A stretch of DNA of 64,000 bases, taken from positions 24,657,253 through 24,721,252 of the forward strand of contig CM075939.1 of assembly GCA_038030265.1 (NCBI GenBank), written 5' to 3'. This document shows positions 21,901-33,862 of this stretch, one piece after another. The notes under the pieces are model-generated. The model saw nothing but the letters and a program-made list of their open reading frames with translations, was not told the origin of the DNA and made no database searches. Positions within the stretch are counted from its first letter, which is position 1. Every line of letters begins with the position of its first letter. This DNA comes from Corythucha ciliata (lineage: Eukaryota; Arthropoda; Insecta; Hemiptera; Tingidae). The translations under genes were made by a program, and so were the position numbers.

Positions 21901-22100
21901 CATCGCGAAGGGCTTTAAAGCTTGGCTAAACCCTTCAAGAACTTGAAAAAAATAAAAATAACGTACTAGTGGGGCTTCATCTTGTCAGCGATATATGAAG
22001 CCAAGGGCAACTAAACCCTTCCACAAGCATTCTACTACAATAAATAAATAAAAATGGATTACCTATTCACTTTCCCTCTAGTCTAGCTGTGGGTCACTTA
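18961..22100. other. No gene recognised
   Basis: AT-rich sequence with poly-A/poly-T runs, an 11-base G run near 19851, and a (GAAA)-rich tract at 21380-21420. Overlapping minus-strand frames at 20096-20338 lack a usable downstream donor and match nothing I recognise. Confidence 0.5.
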
Positions 22101-22144
22101 ACCCACAGCGCTCGAGTCCAAAGATCATAAGAGTCCAGACTCAC

Positions 22145-22280
22145 ACGCGAACCCCGATTGCTCGCAAATATAGGAGACGCACAAATCGACAATGGTAAGA
22201 CTGACGAACTGGTCAGTCTTAGTAATATACTCAGTCATTTGGCATAGGCACTGTGCAATCATCAAACTGGCCAGAGGAAT
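22145..22280 (-). CDS. Candidate unassigned exon
   Basis: 136 bp between acceptor cccgcccagcccacag and donor GTGAGTCTGG. One frame is fully open and reads IPLASLMIAQCLCQMTEYIT, continuing to a Cys-containing stretch DLCVSYICEQSGFA. The splice sites are good, but no family is recognised and phase links to the GEF/GAP gene cannot be shown. Confidence 0.22.
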
Positions 22281-22689
22281 CTGTGGGCTGGGCGGGCTAC
22301 GACCCCCCGGGGCATGAGCTTCTGGCGGCCTCTGAATTTTGTTTTCCACTTTAATTTTAATTCGTTCGAACGAAATTGTCTAGCGATTTTTTCACACAAA
22401 ACGCGCGCCCATGCATTTGCATATACAAAAAAGCATCAACGAACACAAACAAAAACGCGTCATAAATTCTCGATAAACACATAAGGTAAACTAACGTATT
22501 GTCTTCGAACTTGTGCCACTTGTTTCGAAATGATGACTGAAAACGACATTTCGGTACGGCGAGAAAAAGTCTTGGAAATTATTTCAGCAAATTTATCAGA
22601 AAAAGCGGCAGACGGACCCAGGCTTGCCAAGTCGGGGTTGGGACTGGTTCTTTTGCCGCCGGGCCCAGCCTTTCTTGGGACCCCGGACC

Positions 22690-23520
22690 TTTACTAGGGT
22701 TCAAGTTTGCTGCGGTTGGGACTAAACTGCGAGCATTTGCTTTGCTGTGGTTGGAACTTTACTGTGGTTATAGCTTGCAGCGGTTGTACCTTTGCTGTGG
22801 TTGGAGCTTTGATGTGGTTGGATCCTTGCTCTGGTTGGGCCTTCTTTGAGGTCGGAGCTTCACTGTGGTTCGGGGCCTTCCTATGGTTGGACCTTTTCTG
22901 TGGTTGGAGCTTTACTGTGGTTCTGATCTTTGCTGTAGTTGGAGGTTCTAACATTGGTTAAAGCTGTTCTGTGACTGGACCTTTGCTGTGGTTGGGCCTT
23001 GTTTGTGGTTATGAAGTTTGTTGTCGGAGTTGCCGTCTGACAACAGCCAACAGGCGAGGCGGTTGATAACCTGGTCATGAAAGTGTCGGGCCACCCCTTC
23101 ACATCGCACAGCGATGACCCCCTTCCCACAATGGGATGGGGTCACAATAATGGGCCTAACCCATTAGTCTCACCCACATTGGGACAAAACACAACCCGTA
23201 TTTTGTACTTTGGCTGTGGTTAGAGTTTCATTGTGCTTCGTGCGAGGGAAGCACTGTGACTGTTACTCACCGAGGGGGCCTGAATTTCGGAAATCAACAA
23301 GAAGGGAGGAAAATAAAAAGGGAAAAAAGCTGTAAAATACTATAAAAATAATAAAATCTAAGAAAATATGAAAATCAAGTTTCCTGAATGGTCTGGAAAA
23401 TGTGTGACACTATAGCAAGATACTGAAACAGTGTTGTAAGGTTTACAACTGTGGAAGGGCCATGGGTCTCATTGAGTTTCATGCCTGGGCCCGAATATTC
23501 TCTCTACAGCCCTGCACAGA
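22690..23520 (+). repeat. 17-bp minisatellite R1 with conserved 3' flank (TG orientation)
   Basis: Array of TTTGCTGTGGTTGGA-type units to about 23010, a short block near 23205-23235, then the modules GCACTGTGACTGTTAC, AAGGGAGGAAAATAAAA and GGGCCCGAATATTCTC ending CTACAGCCCTGC. The same order follows the array at 3.3-4.0 kb. Confidence 0.75.
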
Positions 23521-23529
23521 CGGACGGCA

Positions 23530-25980
23530 TGCCGGAAACTATACATTTTTTCAACCTTTTTTCTGAGCTTATTTATCACGAATATGAAGTGAGCTCGGAC
23601 TCGATTTATTTTTGCACTAACACAATACTTCCTTCCTTTTCCGACGGAAACATGGAAATTGAAAAGAGAAACATTTATAATGGTGCCGGAACCAGCTGCT
23701 TGCTGACTGGGCCAGATTTAGAGGTGCCCTTCCCCCATCGCTACCAAAATTCAGCAGAAGTGGAGTTCTGACTTGAACCAAACTTTTCCGGAAGAAATGA
23801 AGAATGCCTACAGAACTGAGTGCTTCAAAATGGTTATGAAGTAGATAAGACCCCCCCCCCCGCCCCACTCCGACAGGAAACTTCCTTATTACGCACTCAA
23901 AGATTCCTTCTTTCTAATAATAAAAATTATAAAGCAATGCTGTCTTTATATTGGCAAATGACTAACTCTTCGAGTTACGCCCAGGGAAATAACCTCCACC
24001 CTCCTCCCCACTACCAACGGCAGAAGTCATTGCTTAGCAATTTCCTCCTCACTCCCCTCTGTACATACAGGCCAATTACGAGGGTAGTCATTGCGTTGTT
24101 TACTTAAGCCCCTTCTTACCTCACCATCTTATTTCCTAACCCTTCACACTGTTCATCAATCTCCGACATCGCGGTAACTCTAGGATGACGTTAAAAGGTT
24201 TTGATTGCCCTATTTTAAAATTCTTTTCAGATGCGCAGATTCGAAAGAATTATTCGAGTCGCGGGGATGTCTAACCGATGAAAAAAGATGCGAGGAATCC
24301 GTTTGAAGGGGTCATCGTGTGTGGGTATTATAGAGTTGGTTTAAAGTGCGATTGTAACGCTTTTAAGAATCGTCTAAATTTTGCGAGTTTTATTGTGGTT
24401 TTACCTCGTCCCCGCCATCGTGTCAGCTTCGGTTTAGAAGAGCAATATTGAACCACAGCGTGGCATTCACTCGGTTTCCGAACCAAAGAGAGCGCTATAA
24501 AATTCTGTCAAATAGCTGAGAAACAATAAACAGAACGAACTGTAGCTTTTTCGAGTCAGGGAAAAATTTTTCCCTGGAAATACGGAAAAATTGAACTTGC
24601 AGAGAAATATTGCATAATTGAATAGGTACTTCACAATATTTTTGTAGTTACATGCATATCAAACTGTTCCGCAGCCCTCAGATGTTTAAGAATTATGACG
24701 TTTTTCTTCGTGTTGTTTTCACGTTTATGGCAGTAATCATCCAATAAGGCAAACTTCCATTTCTGTGTTTAATTATTGTCTTATCTGCCTCTATGAATGG
24801 TCTATCTCTGCTCACAACTTCGTTTGTATAGTTGCTTCCTTATTGTTTATGAGTTTTCGATTGTTTTTTATTGAAACAAAACATTTAGTGAAAGAATCGT
24901 TAAACACTTTGAGAGAGCTATTTAGCGCATGAAAGCCAACCTCCAATTTTTTTGTTCGAAAATTTATCGATGAAGGACTAACGCAATTTAGTTAACCTCA
25001 ACCTCAAACAACCTGTTTCACGATATTAACCTCTTTCCACCCCCGGGGTAATTCAGGTGCGGTTACACCTTCGTTTTCGAAAGAGGACTCGCTTGTTGAA
25101 AAAAAAACAACAAACAAAACAAGATCCGATATCAGGTAAAACGCGAAGATTCATATGCATTTTGTCCTTCTCCGTCTTTATCGCGCGGTCCTTTTTCGTT
25201 AAGTCACGCTCGCGGCACTTGCATTGTACTCGTCCTCACCCATTACCTTCCTGATTCTTCCCTTTCACTTTACACGCGTTCTGACGTCAGAAACACGATT
25301 TAAAAAAAAAAACAACAACAACTCACTTTTCATTCAACTAAAGGAGAACTGTTTAATATTTGCCTTTATCGAGCGATCGTATGTACATTGCGAAACAAAT
25401 AAAACGAGTTTGAATGAAAATGACTCATTTCCATTCACCACATGAAATGTGCGATATTACGTTGTTGTTATTTTAATTTGTTTATTTATTCGTGGCGAGG
25501 GAGTCTCTCTTACAGAAAATGGAAGCCTTAAAGTGTGCACCTTTATCCTTTTGATCCCCTCCTACAGTTTTAAATGAAAAAAAAAAAAATCTTGAGCACA
25601 CATCTTTTGTCCTCTACGAAGCGAGGAGCCCAAGATTTTTTGGGCAGGGACGAATACAATAGAAAAGCCTCTTTTTACCCACTCACCAAAAAAGAAAAAA
25701 AAACTCTGCTCAGGTGGCTGTATAGACGAAGCGAAAAAAAGTGTACAAAAAAAGGAGGGGTTTATATTGGGGCGAGTTGAGAAGAATGACGTGACTATTA
25801 TCCTCCGTGCGGTTCAAAGTATATAAGAAGATGAGGACCAAGATGCGCTGTTCTCACACACTGATATCTCTTCACAATTTTTTTTGTGTTTGGTTCCTGT
25901 TTCGGACGGAATATTCAGATAGAAGGCCACGTTTTTCAGACCAAATTGCCAGTTTTGGGGCAAAATTCAAAGTTCTTCGA
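23530..25980. other. No gene recognised
   Basis: AT-rich sequence with a 10-base C run near 23851 and poly-A runs near 25300 and 25580. Open frames are short and low in complexity. Confidence 0.5.
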
Positions 25981-25981
25981 A

Positions 25982-26167
25982 GGTGCGTTTACACTGAAGT
26001 GTCCCGCGACACTTATTGCTTGAAATTCAGTGTCAGAAACAAATTTTCTTGGTGTACACACAAACTTCAAGCAATTTTTATCAGAATTTATACATTCAAT
26101 ATGTCTGACACTTTACATTTATGTCGAGACATAAAAGTGTCGCGGGACACTTCAGTGTAAACGCACC
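25982..26167. mobile_element. MITE with near-perfect 33-bp inverted repeats
   Basis: 186 bp starting GGTGCGTTTACACTGAAGTG and ending in the complement CACTTCAGTGTAAACGCACC. The arm continues as TCCCGCGACACTT on both sides. The interior is AT-rich with no real ORF. No direct duplication is visible at the borders, so the superfamily is left open. It ends about 115 bp before the hAT element. Confidence 0.75.
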
Positions 26168-26426
26168 ACTGAATAGTTTATTGAGTTGAGGTTATTTGAG
26201 TTGTATGAACCAAAAACCCTAATATAATATTTCGAAAAAAAATTGAAAGTTTCCAGAATAAAACAGTCAAGTCTCTAGGCCAGGGGTGTCAAACTTGCGG
26301 CCCGCGAGCATCTTTTATGCGGCCCGCGAGCACCCCTGGGTATTTTTATTTCTTTATTTTTTGGAACCGGCTGTCGATAGTTGCTGGTAAATATAAAATT
26401 AATTTGAAAAAATTCTCCTGCTCCAA

Positions 26427-26562
26427 AGTGTGTTCAAAAGCTCTATGTATGCGTTCTGTGAAGTCTACTCAACCAAAAAAAATTATTCCTTCGAAAAATG
26501 AAGCGTTTTGATATGATGCATAAAATCCACAGAGGCATAACACATGGTTTGTGAGGGAGGGT
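26427..26562. mobile_element. Relic Harbinger-type MITE, sister of the 60.2 kb copy
   Basis: Alignable along its length to 60212-60348: both have TTCxxAA...CTCTATG near the left end, CGAAAAATGAAGC in the middle and CCACAGA...TTTGTGA at the right. The left border is CAA rather than TAA and the terminal repeats have diverged. Confidence 0.65.
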
Positions 26563-26564
26563 TA

Positions 26565-26810
26565 AAGCCCCATTCACATGAAACAATTTTCCATGCAATA
26601 TAGCGAGCCATCTCTTCAAAATCATGAGATCCTAATGAAAATTAATCACGGAACAGGCGTTTTTAATGATAATGTACACGATTTTTCTTACAATATCGCG
26701 CACAATTTCATTGGAAACACCTGTTCCGTGATTAATTTTCGCTAAGACCATATATGTTTTTGAAGAGATTTCTCGTGACATTGCCTGTAAAAATGTATCG
26801 TGATGGCCCA
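26565..26810. mobile_element. Harbinger-type MITE with ~95-bp inverted arms
   Basis: Left arm starts AAGCCCCATTCACAT, the right arm ends ATGGCCCA. Arms share ATCTCTTCAAAA and, closest to the centre, AAAATTAATCACGGAACAGG. Flanks are TTA (left) and CTA (right), a TTA duplication with one change. It shares TTAA with the relic MITE to its left. Both lie inside the hAT element. Confidence 0.75.
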
Positions 26811-27429
26811 CTATCTCGTTAACCGCTTCTTGAATACTGTATACTCCGTAAGTCCATACATAGGTGAACCGTACCCCCAAAATTTAAAGAGGCTGAGAAA
26901 ATTTTACTAAACAACTATGGGAGAGCTAGACAAGACATAATAGGTCGCTCTGCAGGAAACAAAAAAAATTGTCCTGAAAATTCATTATTTAATTAGTAAA
27001 CTTCCTTATACTCGAGTACCAAATTCTAGTTTGTGTTGCATAACGTTGGAAGGGGGGGGGGGGTAAAAGTCAAGCGGCCCGCCAGGGCCCTACAATTTCC
27101 AAGTAATGGCCCGCCGAGAATTTGAGTTTGACACCACTGCTCTAGGCCTATATGGTGCGCCTTTGTGATCGGTGTTTTAAGCGATTTATTGCGCATTTAC
27201 ACAGCAAAATTATAGGTATATAACTATAAAAGCGATGCTTCTTTATTAAGATGCTTTAAACAGCTCCCGAGATCCTAGCCTTGCCAGCTTCGATACTGAT
27301 TACTCTAGCCCCGACCCCGTACCCGGAGGCGTAGGGACGTCTCAACGACTCAGCCCTGAAACTGTCTCGCCCACCACATCCCTCAATCACAGATTCACAG
27401 ACCTCCAACTCGCACCCAAGCCTCTAAAC

Positions 27430-27500
27430 CAGTGGTTCTCAACCTTTTCACGGTCACGCCCTCCTTGGACCATAAAAATTTGTTGCGCCTGTTTTTTGAT
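27430..27500 (+). mobile_element. Left end of a second hAT element (truncated)
   Basis: CAGTGGTTCTCAACCTTTTC matches a very common hAT terminal repeat. No right-hand partner (AAGGTTGAGAACCACTG) was seen downstream, so the element is truncated or the right end has decayed. It lies 290 bp from the end of the complete hAT. Confidence 0.6.
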
Positions 27501-27894
27501 TTATTAAACAGAAATACGTATAGTAAGACATTAAAGACCCGAAACCAGAAAAGCTTCGATTTTGGTCAAACCGCGAATTGACGTACCCGTTTTTGGCCAC
27601 TTGCACTTTTCAGAACGTATAAAGTGGTCACGTATCGAAAACTCGTAAGTGCAACGAAGAGGACCACGTTTGCCCGCCTTCGAGTTAAGAAAATTGACGA
27701 AATGGCAAGGCCAAACGCCCATTTATGACCACTTTTGAGGGCAATGACAGCCCCCTTTGGTGCATTTTGATCGGGACCTAACTATCACAACCGTGAAGAG
27801 TATATTCGAGCCCAGGGACGAAACTAAATGAGGCCCTTTATACCTGAGTGAGTGGCAGACCCGGTGCCACCCTCGCTTCTTTCTCGAAAGGCCT

Positions 27895-28195
27895 ACATAA
27901 AACCACAGTAAAGAACCAATCGCAGCCAAACTCCAAAACCACCAAGAAGGCCCCAACACAGTACAACGACCCCATAAGGCCCAACCAAAGCCATGCTTCA
28001 ACCTCAGCGAAGATGTAATGTAACGACAGCAACGTCACAAGCGAAAAGAAGGCCCAGCCACAGCCAAGGTCCAACCACTGCAAAGGTCCAACCACAGCAA
28101 AGGTCTAACCGCAGCTAACAATAAGCTCCAAACCACAGTAAAAGCTCCAAACACAAAGAAGACCCAACCACAGTTGAGCTCCCAGTAAAGCTTCC
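27895..28195 (-). repeat. 17-bp minisatellite R1 (CA orientation)
   Basis: Units like GGTCCAACCACAGCAAA, irregular in places, preceded by GTGGCAGACCCGGTGCC as at 12.66 kb. A small further block lies near 28830-28890. Confidence 0.7.
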
Positions 28196-28314
28196 CCTTT
28201 TTTCTTCTTTTTCTTGGCAAAAATGTGACGTTCCTGAAGTTTCCTATATTTGTATGGTTGGTCCTATATTTGTATGGTATTGTTTCGTATATTTGTATGG
28301 TAAGGTCGCGGTCC

Positions 28315-28615
28315 TTAATTCGCGGCTTCTCAAGCCTATTTTGCGACTGAAATAGAGAAAAAAAGCAGCTAAAATAGAGGTTAATTGCTAATTCGCGGAT
28401 AAAATCGGGAAAATGTGCTAATTCACTGATCAAATTGATAAAATCTCTAATTAACGGTTGAAATTGACAAAATGCCAATTCGCGGCTTCTGAAGCCTTAT
28501 TTTTCGACTAAAATAAAGGCAAATTCGAGAAAAATCGCTATTTCGCGGGATAAAAACGCTAATTCGGTGATCAAATAGGCGGAAAGCGCTGATTCGCGGC
28601 CTAAGTGAAGATATA
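28315..28615 (-). repeat. ~30-bp minisatellite R2, reverse
   Basis: About ten degenerate copies of AATCGCTAATTCGCGGCTAA type, reverse orientation relative to 13.7 kb. It begins after two GGTCCTATATTTGTATGGT units near 28260-28300. Confidence 0.75.
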
Positions 28616-28919
28616 GCCATAATAATTTAACGCAGCATAAAAATTATTATATTTCTAGTTTATTTTGAATACTTTAAGGGCAATCAGAAACTTCCCGCCC
28701 AGGACCTCGATAAATAAATCAAAAAAAGAGATGTCTCTCCACTTTTTATTCGCAGCCTTTACAGGGGGCCTGTAATCGTCAGTTTCGTTAGAAAGTCATA
28801 CTGCTGAACCGTCGATTTTGGAGCAGCGAGCCAACCACAGCCTCAAACCATAACCTCCTAACCACAGGCCACAGCCTCATACCATGAGGCCTCAAACAGA
28901 TAGCTATACATAATATATC

Positions 28920-29560
28920 TCCATGTATAAATATCTCAAATTAAGGGCCAGAACTTACATTTTCGGAGGAGTTAAGAAAAGGAAAAAAGCAATGCTGCGG
29001 ATATTCAGCCCAGGAAACTTCCAAATTCGTGAGCTTTGGGAGCTCGTCTAAATGTTGCAATTACGCGGTTATTCGTCAAACTATGGGCGCGCAGTCGGGA
29101 CCGGCTTGCACAGGGTTCAACCCCCCCCCCCCCCACCGACATCAGAAACTTGGAATTTTAACGAAAATATACACCACAAAATGTAATTTAACGAGAATAA
29201 AGACCAGAGACTATAAATTTCACTGATATTTTTGGTCCAAAAACTTGCAATTTTGCAGATTTTTGACAGGCTTCAGGCATTGTGCGGTCCCAAATCCCCA
29301 AACTTGCAATTTTGTGAAAATTAGGACCATGGACTTAATTTTTAGATTGTTTAGACCCGAAACTTACAATTTTGAAGATATTTTGCTTCTAATGATGTAA
29401 TTTTGCGGCTTTTCATCATGCTTTTGACGCTCTCGGGACCGGCTAGACTCATGGGCTCCACGCCCACTATTGAATAAGGGGCCCGGAACTTGCCATTCGC
29501 GAAATTTAATACCAGGATTTTGCTATTTCACTGATATTGAGAATAGAATTTCCGCGCAGT
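28920..29560 (+). repeat. ~30-bp minisatellite R5
   Basis: Irregular copies of a unit around AAACTTGCAATTTTGCG followed by an A-rich spacer and GGACC. Contains a 14-base C run at 29121-29134. Related in build to R2-R4 (AAATTxGC core, A-rich spacer) but with a distinct consensus. Confidence 0.55.
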
Positions 29561-32500
29561 ACAGCCCAAATAATCAATAGCAGTCAATAACCTCGCGGGA
29601 CTTGCTCCGTCCCAGTAGCACCTTTTTGCATTTTATCGTCATAAATTAAGTTTTTAGGACCACGCCGTGTTGTGGAGAGTGAGGGACTCGGTCTAGGGAG
29701 ATAATTTCGGTCAGTAGAAATCGAAAGTGCATAGATTCGTAATTCCTATGGTTGCTTTATCCCGCCTCTTCTGTAACCCCAATGTCATACCTGATATTAT
29801 ATACCGAGACTCCTTAAGTTGGTTGTGTGAAACCAGTCGAGATATAACCGGATCACTTTTTTCTTCTTCTTCCTATTTTTTTCTTCCTTTTTCAGGGCGT
29901 GTTTCTCTATTCGTAATAAATTCGTAGACCCCCTCTCTGCCCCCTACCCAGGCCCCTATACCACCACACCCCGAGAGAGAGAGAGTGAGAGAGACTCGTA
30001 TGCAAATCTTCAGGACTGACTTCGGAGGCCTAATAGGAGGCATTGACTCCACATTCCTTCCCTCTTTAATATAATCTGCCCTGTTCTGTCCTCCTAATGC
30101 CCTTGCGCTCGCGTCGAAAAAAAGAATCGCATTCTTTTCGGGGTTTATTATTTAGAAGTATAATATTATAATTTCTTACTTTAATTTCAACTTGTATTTT
30201 TTTTTAAAGTCTCAGAAATGCGGTCAATCCAATTTCATTGTTTTAAAAAGATTATTTTACATCCGGAATCCCTTTTATTTCACTCATGATAAAATGGGGG
30301 AAGCGATAGTTGTGGAGGCTGAAAGAGTAGCTCATTTAAATCCAATCAGTCTGTACTATCTCAAGCTTCTCATTGGTGAACCTTCCGTTTTTTTTTAAAC
30401 CACACCCTCATTTTACTACATACAACTTCTAAGCCACCCCTGCCCCTCCTGAACAAAATTGATTCATTTTAGAAGACGGAAATGTTATTTGGAATGCAGA
30501 GCATTGAAGCACTCACGTATTTTCGATGCATTTTCAAAAGTGATCTAAAGCGGTAGCTATATATCAAATATTTCAAACTCTATATCATAAAAATAGGAGA
30601 AGACTTCCTAGTTCCTTTTCATTCTACACAAAAACTATTTCTCTTCCTTTTTTTGTATTCAGATTCACTCAATTGGAAAGCCCACCTGCTACCTTACTCG
30701 TTCCGTGGGTGAGGTCGAAGGATGTATGTTCTACGTTGTTGAAAACAGACAAATTGTTATGTACTTTACGTCTTAGCACGATGGATGTACATTTTTTTTT
30801 TTTTTTTTTTGTAAATTGGACGAGCGAATTAAGAATAGGAAGGGCCTCGAGCTAGACCTTTTTTTCCCCAGCGCGTTCGAAACAATCAAGATCTTCCTCT
30901 TCTTGCTTCTTCAAAACAAAAGCCTTCCTCCCCGCCCCTATTCCACCACACACATTTCGTTGCCCCTCATCATAACCCACCGAATTTTATTATTCCAGTT
31001 ATTAATCAATCCAGATAAGGTATACGGTAGCACTTGGTGAGAGAGAGAGAGAGTATATACCCTTCTTCACCACTCGACCGACATCGCGGCCAGGAGGCCC
31101 TGAAGGCTTGATATGGAGTATGGAGCGCGTTAACAATGGCGAAAGAGAGAATTGAGAGAAACAGACAGATTGACTGAGGGTCGCTTGGTCGTCTCCGTTT
31201 TTTTTCCTATCCAGACCAGAATACAATCAGCCCACCCCTCCACCCTACCCCACCTACCACCACCGACAAGGACCTGCGTTTTATAGGATCTTTTTCCACT
31301 GATTTCGTTATTTTTTCCGGGAAAAGAACGACAATCTCCAACATTACGTTTTTAGAAGACTTGGCGTTTTCCAGCCCCGTATATCTTATCATGTTTACTG
31401 CTTGAAACGCTGTCACTGCAGACTGTAAAGCGTCTCTTCGATCCCAGTACCTGCCTACGCATCATCTTAACAGTTCTCTGTCCACCGACGCAGAATTTTT
31501 TTTTTGAAAGTGTGATTTCATTGTTCTCACTAATCCAGAACTAATTCAAAAATGAACTCTCCCAAAGATGAAGATTTAATGGAAATTAAACTTCTTTGCA
31601 CCTTCCGTCGTAATTCTCCACGGTAATTCGACAACTGAGCGAGGTCCATTTTTAAAATAATATTTTTTTCAGCTCTTCCGAGAAATAAAAGAGCACAAGT
31701 TCGGGCTTCATTAAAGATAATTCCAAATATGGGACCCCCCGCCCATCTTCACCCACACCAATCAAAAAACGCCTCCGCGATGGCATTCTGAAGTAATTCA
31801 AAGTGTAATAGTTGGGCTCTTGCTTCGAAAACATCGCTCCATTACTCATTCCAGTTTCAGAGTTCACCCCTCCCCGCCCATACAGCGTTTACTTCTTCAC
31901 TATCCCTTAAAATTGAAGCCTATTAAATCGTTTTCCCCTAGTTATTCGTACCCATATATCGTTAAAAAAATAGAGTCCTGTTTTGCTTCTTCAACATAGT
32001 AAATCATGGATTGCTGTAGGGTGAAGCCTGAGGCGAACAGGGGCTGAACATAACACTATCATAAATAGCGGTTCTCAATAAAAAATAAGCACACATCACA
32101 AACACGAAATAATAATAAAGCGTAAAAAAAAATAAATAAAAAAATGAAAACTTTAAACCCGCCTTCCTACTTAGGATCAATCGCACGGTTTAATGAGATC
32201 AAGGAAGGAGAAGCCTTCTTTAAGGCCGTAAATGAGCAAAACACGTCCCATTCATATAACATTCTTCTTTTTTTACACACTAATGGAAACATGGTCTTTT
32301 AATATTGTCGTGCCTGACAGCCAACTCGGAAATTTCATCAGGACTGTGGAAAATGACGCAAAAAACCACAAAAAACGATGGCACATGAAATGAAAGTGAG
32401 GTGGGAGAAGCTTCTTCTCTTAAATGTTTTCTCTGCTATTTGTTGTTTTTTAAAAACCTATTTTCATTATTGAATAAATCGTCGCGTAAAGTGTCGAGGT

Positions 32501-33584
32501 CTGTAATAAAAATAAGTGTCGTGTACTTATCGTGGACTTCGCGCGAAGTGAAAAGGTGAAATCAAGAAAGGGAAGGGATTAGAAGATTAAAAAATAATGG
32601 AGTGAAGAAAGGTAAAAAGGGTTTTCGAAGTTGAAACTTTTCCCTGTCTCGTTAAGAAATAATAAAAAAACGAAAGTGAAATAAGAGATTTTGTCCCAGA
32701 AAATACTCTGCGTATAGAAACGAAGTTGCTCTAGAAATCATTTATCCGCATACACACTTTGATCAAGTTTCCTCCAAAGTAAGAGCTGCCTGCAAATTAT
32801 AATTCTATTCGGGTACATATCGGCAGTGAAGTAATGTAGTCCTGTATATCCGACTGTAGTTGTCGGATGTATATCAAGACAATTAGCACTATGAATTTGT
32901 GTGAGAAATGCGATTTGTCACTGAGAGGACCTTTATTTGCATATGAAACTCGCAAATACAGCCTGCCAACTGACTATTCAGCTCAAGCCAATGCTGGTCC
33001 AAGAGTCAAGAATTCTGTGTTCTTGACTGTGCGAAATTGCATTGAACCCACTGATTGAAAAGTTTAATGAATGATCTACCAATATTTTTCAGTTTATATA
33101 ACTCGCGGCGCCACGGACTCGCCTCTTTCCTAACCCGAAAGGACGCCAACAATTCGGGAGAGGGTTATTGAACGACTTATTGGGTCTCGAAAACCAAAAT
33201 AACTCTTACTGTTCACTTCTCTTTCTCTTATGCACCAACAATTAGCACTCTGCGGCTCACATAGTGCGAGACTTTCTAAAATCAAAAACGTTAACATTAA
33301 GAATTAAATAGTTTTTGGCTATACTTTTCTTTTATTCGACCTTTCTCTTTTTTTCCATTATCAACACCTCACCCATCAAAACCCTATAACAACGCCACTT
33401 CACATTTTTATTTCTATGTTCCCGTATTCTATATGTATTTTCTTTAAGAAACGAACGGGAACCAACGCGGCAACATTTAACAATTCGTGTAACGGGGCCG
33501 GGTTATTTAGGCGGGTGAAGTGATTTGTTTCTTACAAGGGGGCGACTTGAAATTACATTACAAAATGTAATTCGACGCGGTGAG

Positions 33585-33617
<33 letters not shown>

Positions 33618-33722
33618 GGTGGAGAGAAACGATAGGTTCACCCCCACACTTCCACCAGTCTCGCTATCTTTCAATTCTTTTGTGATTTTAAAGAATAAAA
33701 ATCGTCCGTTTTTACCACTTAC
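29561..33722. other. No gene recognised
   Basis: AT-rich. Holds (GA)n tracts near 29972 and 31040, a 22-base T run near 30790, and a 32-base A run at 33583-33614. A plus-strand 63-codon frame at 32867-33058 (MNLCEKCDLSLRGPLFAYET inside it) looks mildly peptide-like but has no supporting signal. Confidence 0.45.
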
Positions 33723-33778
33723 GCGGTGTGCGGCGACAGTGGGGAGTGAAACGTGATGAACTGAGAATGGAAGAAGCA
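33723..33778 (-). CDS. Candidate short unassigned exon
   Basis: 56 bp between a CTGCAG acceptor and a consensus donor GTAAGTGG. All three frames are open, giving peptides such as ASSILSSSRFTPHCRRTP. It could be an upstream exon of the GEF/GAP gene, but nothing distinguishes it from chance apart from the donor. Confidence 0.15.
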
Positions 33779-33850
33779 CTGCAGGTACATTTTGGTTTGA
33801 ACACTTGGCTGTGGTCGGGACCCTTTTTTTCTCATCGAACCCACATCAAT

Positions 33851-33862
33851 GGGGGGGGGGGG
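33851..33862 (+). repeat. Twelve-base G run
   Basis: One of many 8-14 base G or C runs in the window. Others noted: 5271-5282, 18319-18331, 29121-29134, 42951-42964 and 62675-62687. Confidence 0.9.

Larger units (their letters stand above)
26281..27139. mobile_element. Non-autonomous hAT element with perfect 8-bp duplication
   Basis: Terminal repeats CAGGGGTGTCAAACT and its right partner AGTTTGACACCACTG match the common hAT type. The 8-bp duplication CTCTAGGC is present at 26273-26280 and 27140-27147. The 859-bp body has no transposase. GCGGCCCGC-type motifs lie just inside both ends. The interior holds two abutting smaller elements (about 26427-26562 and 26565-26810). Confidence 0.93.
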
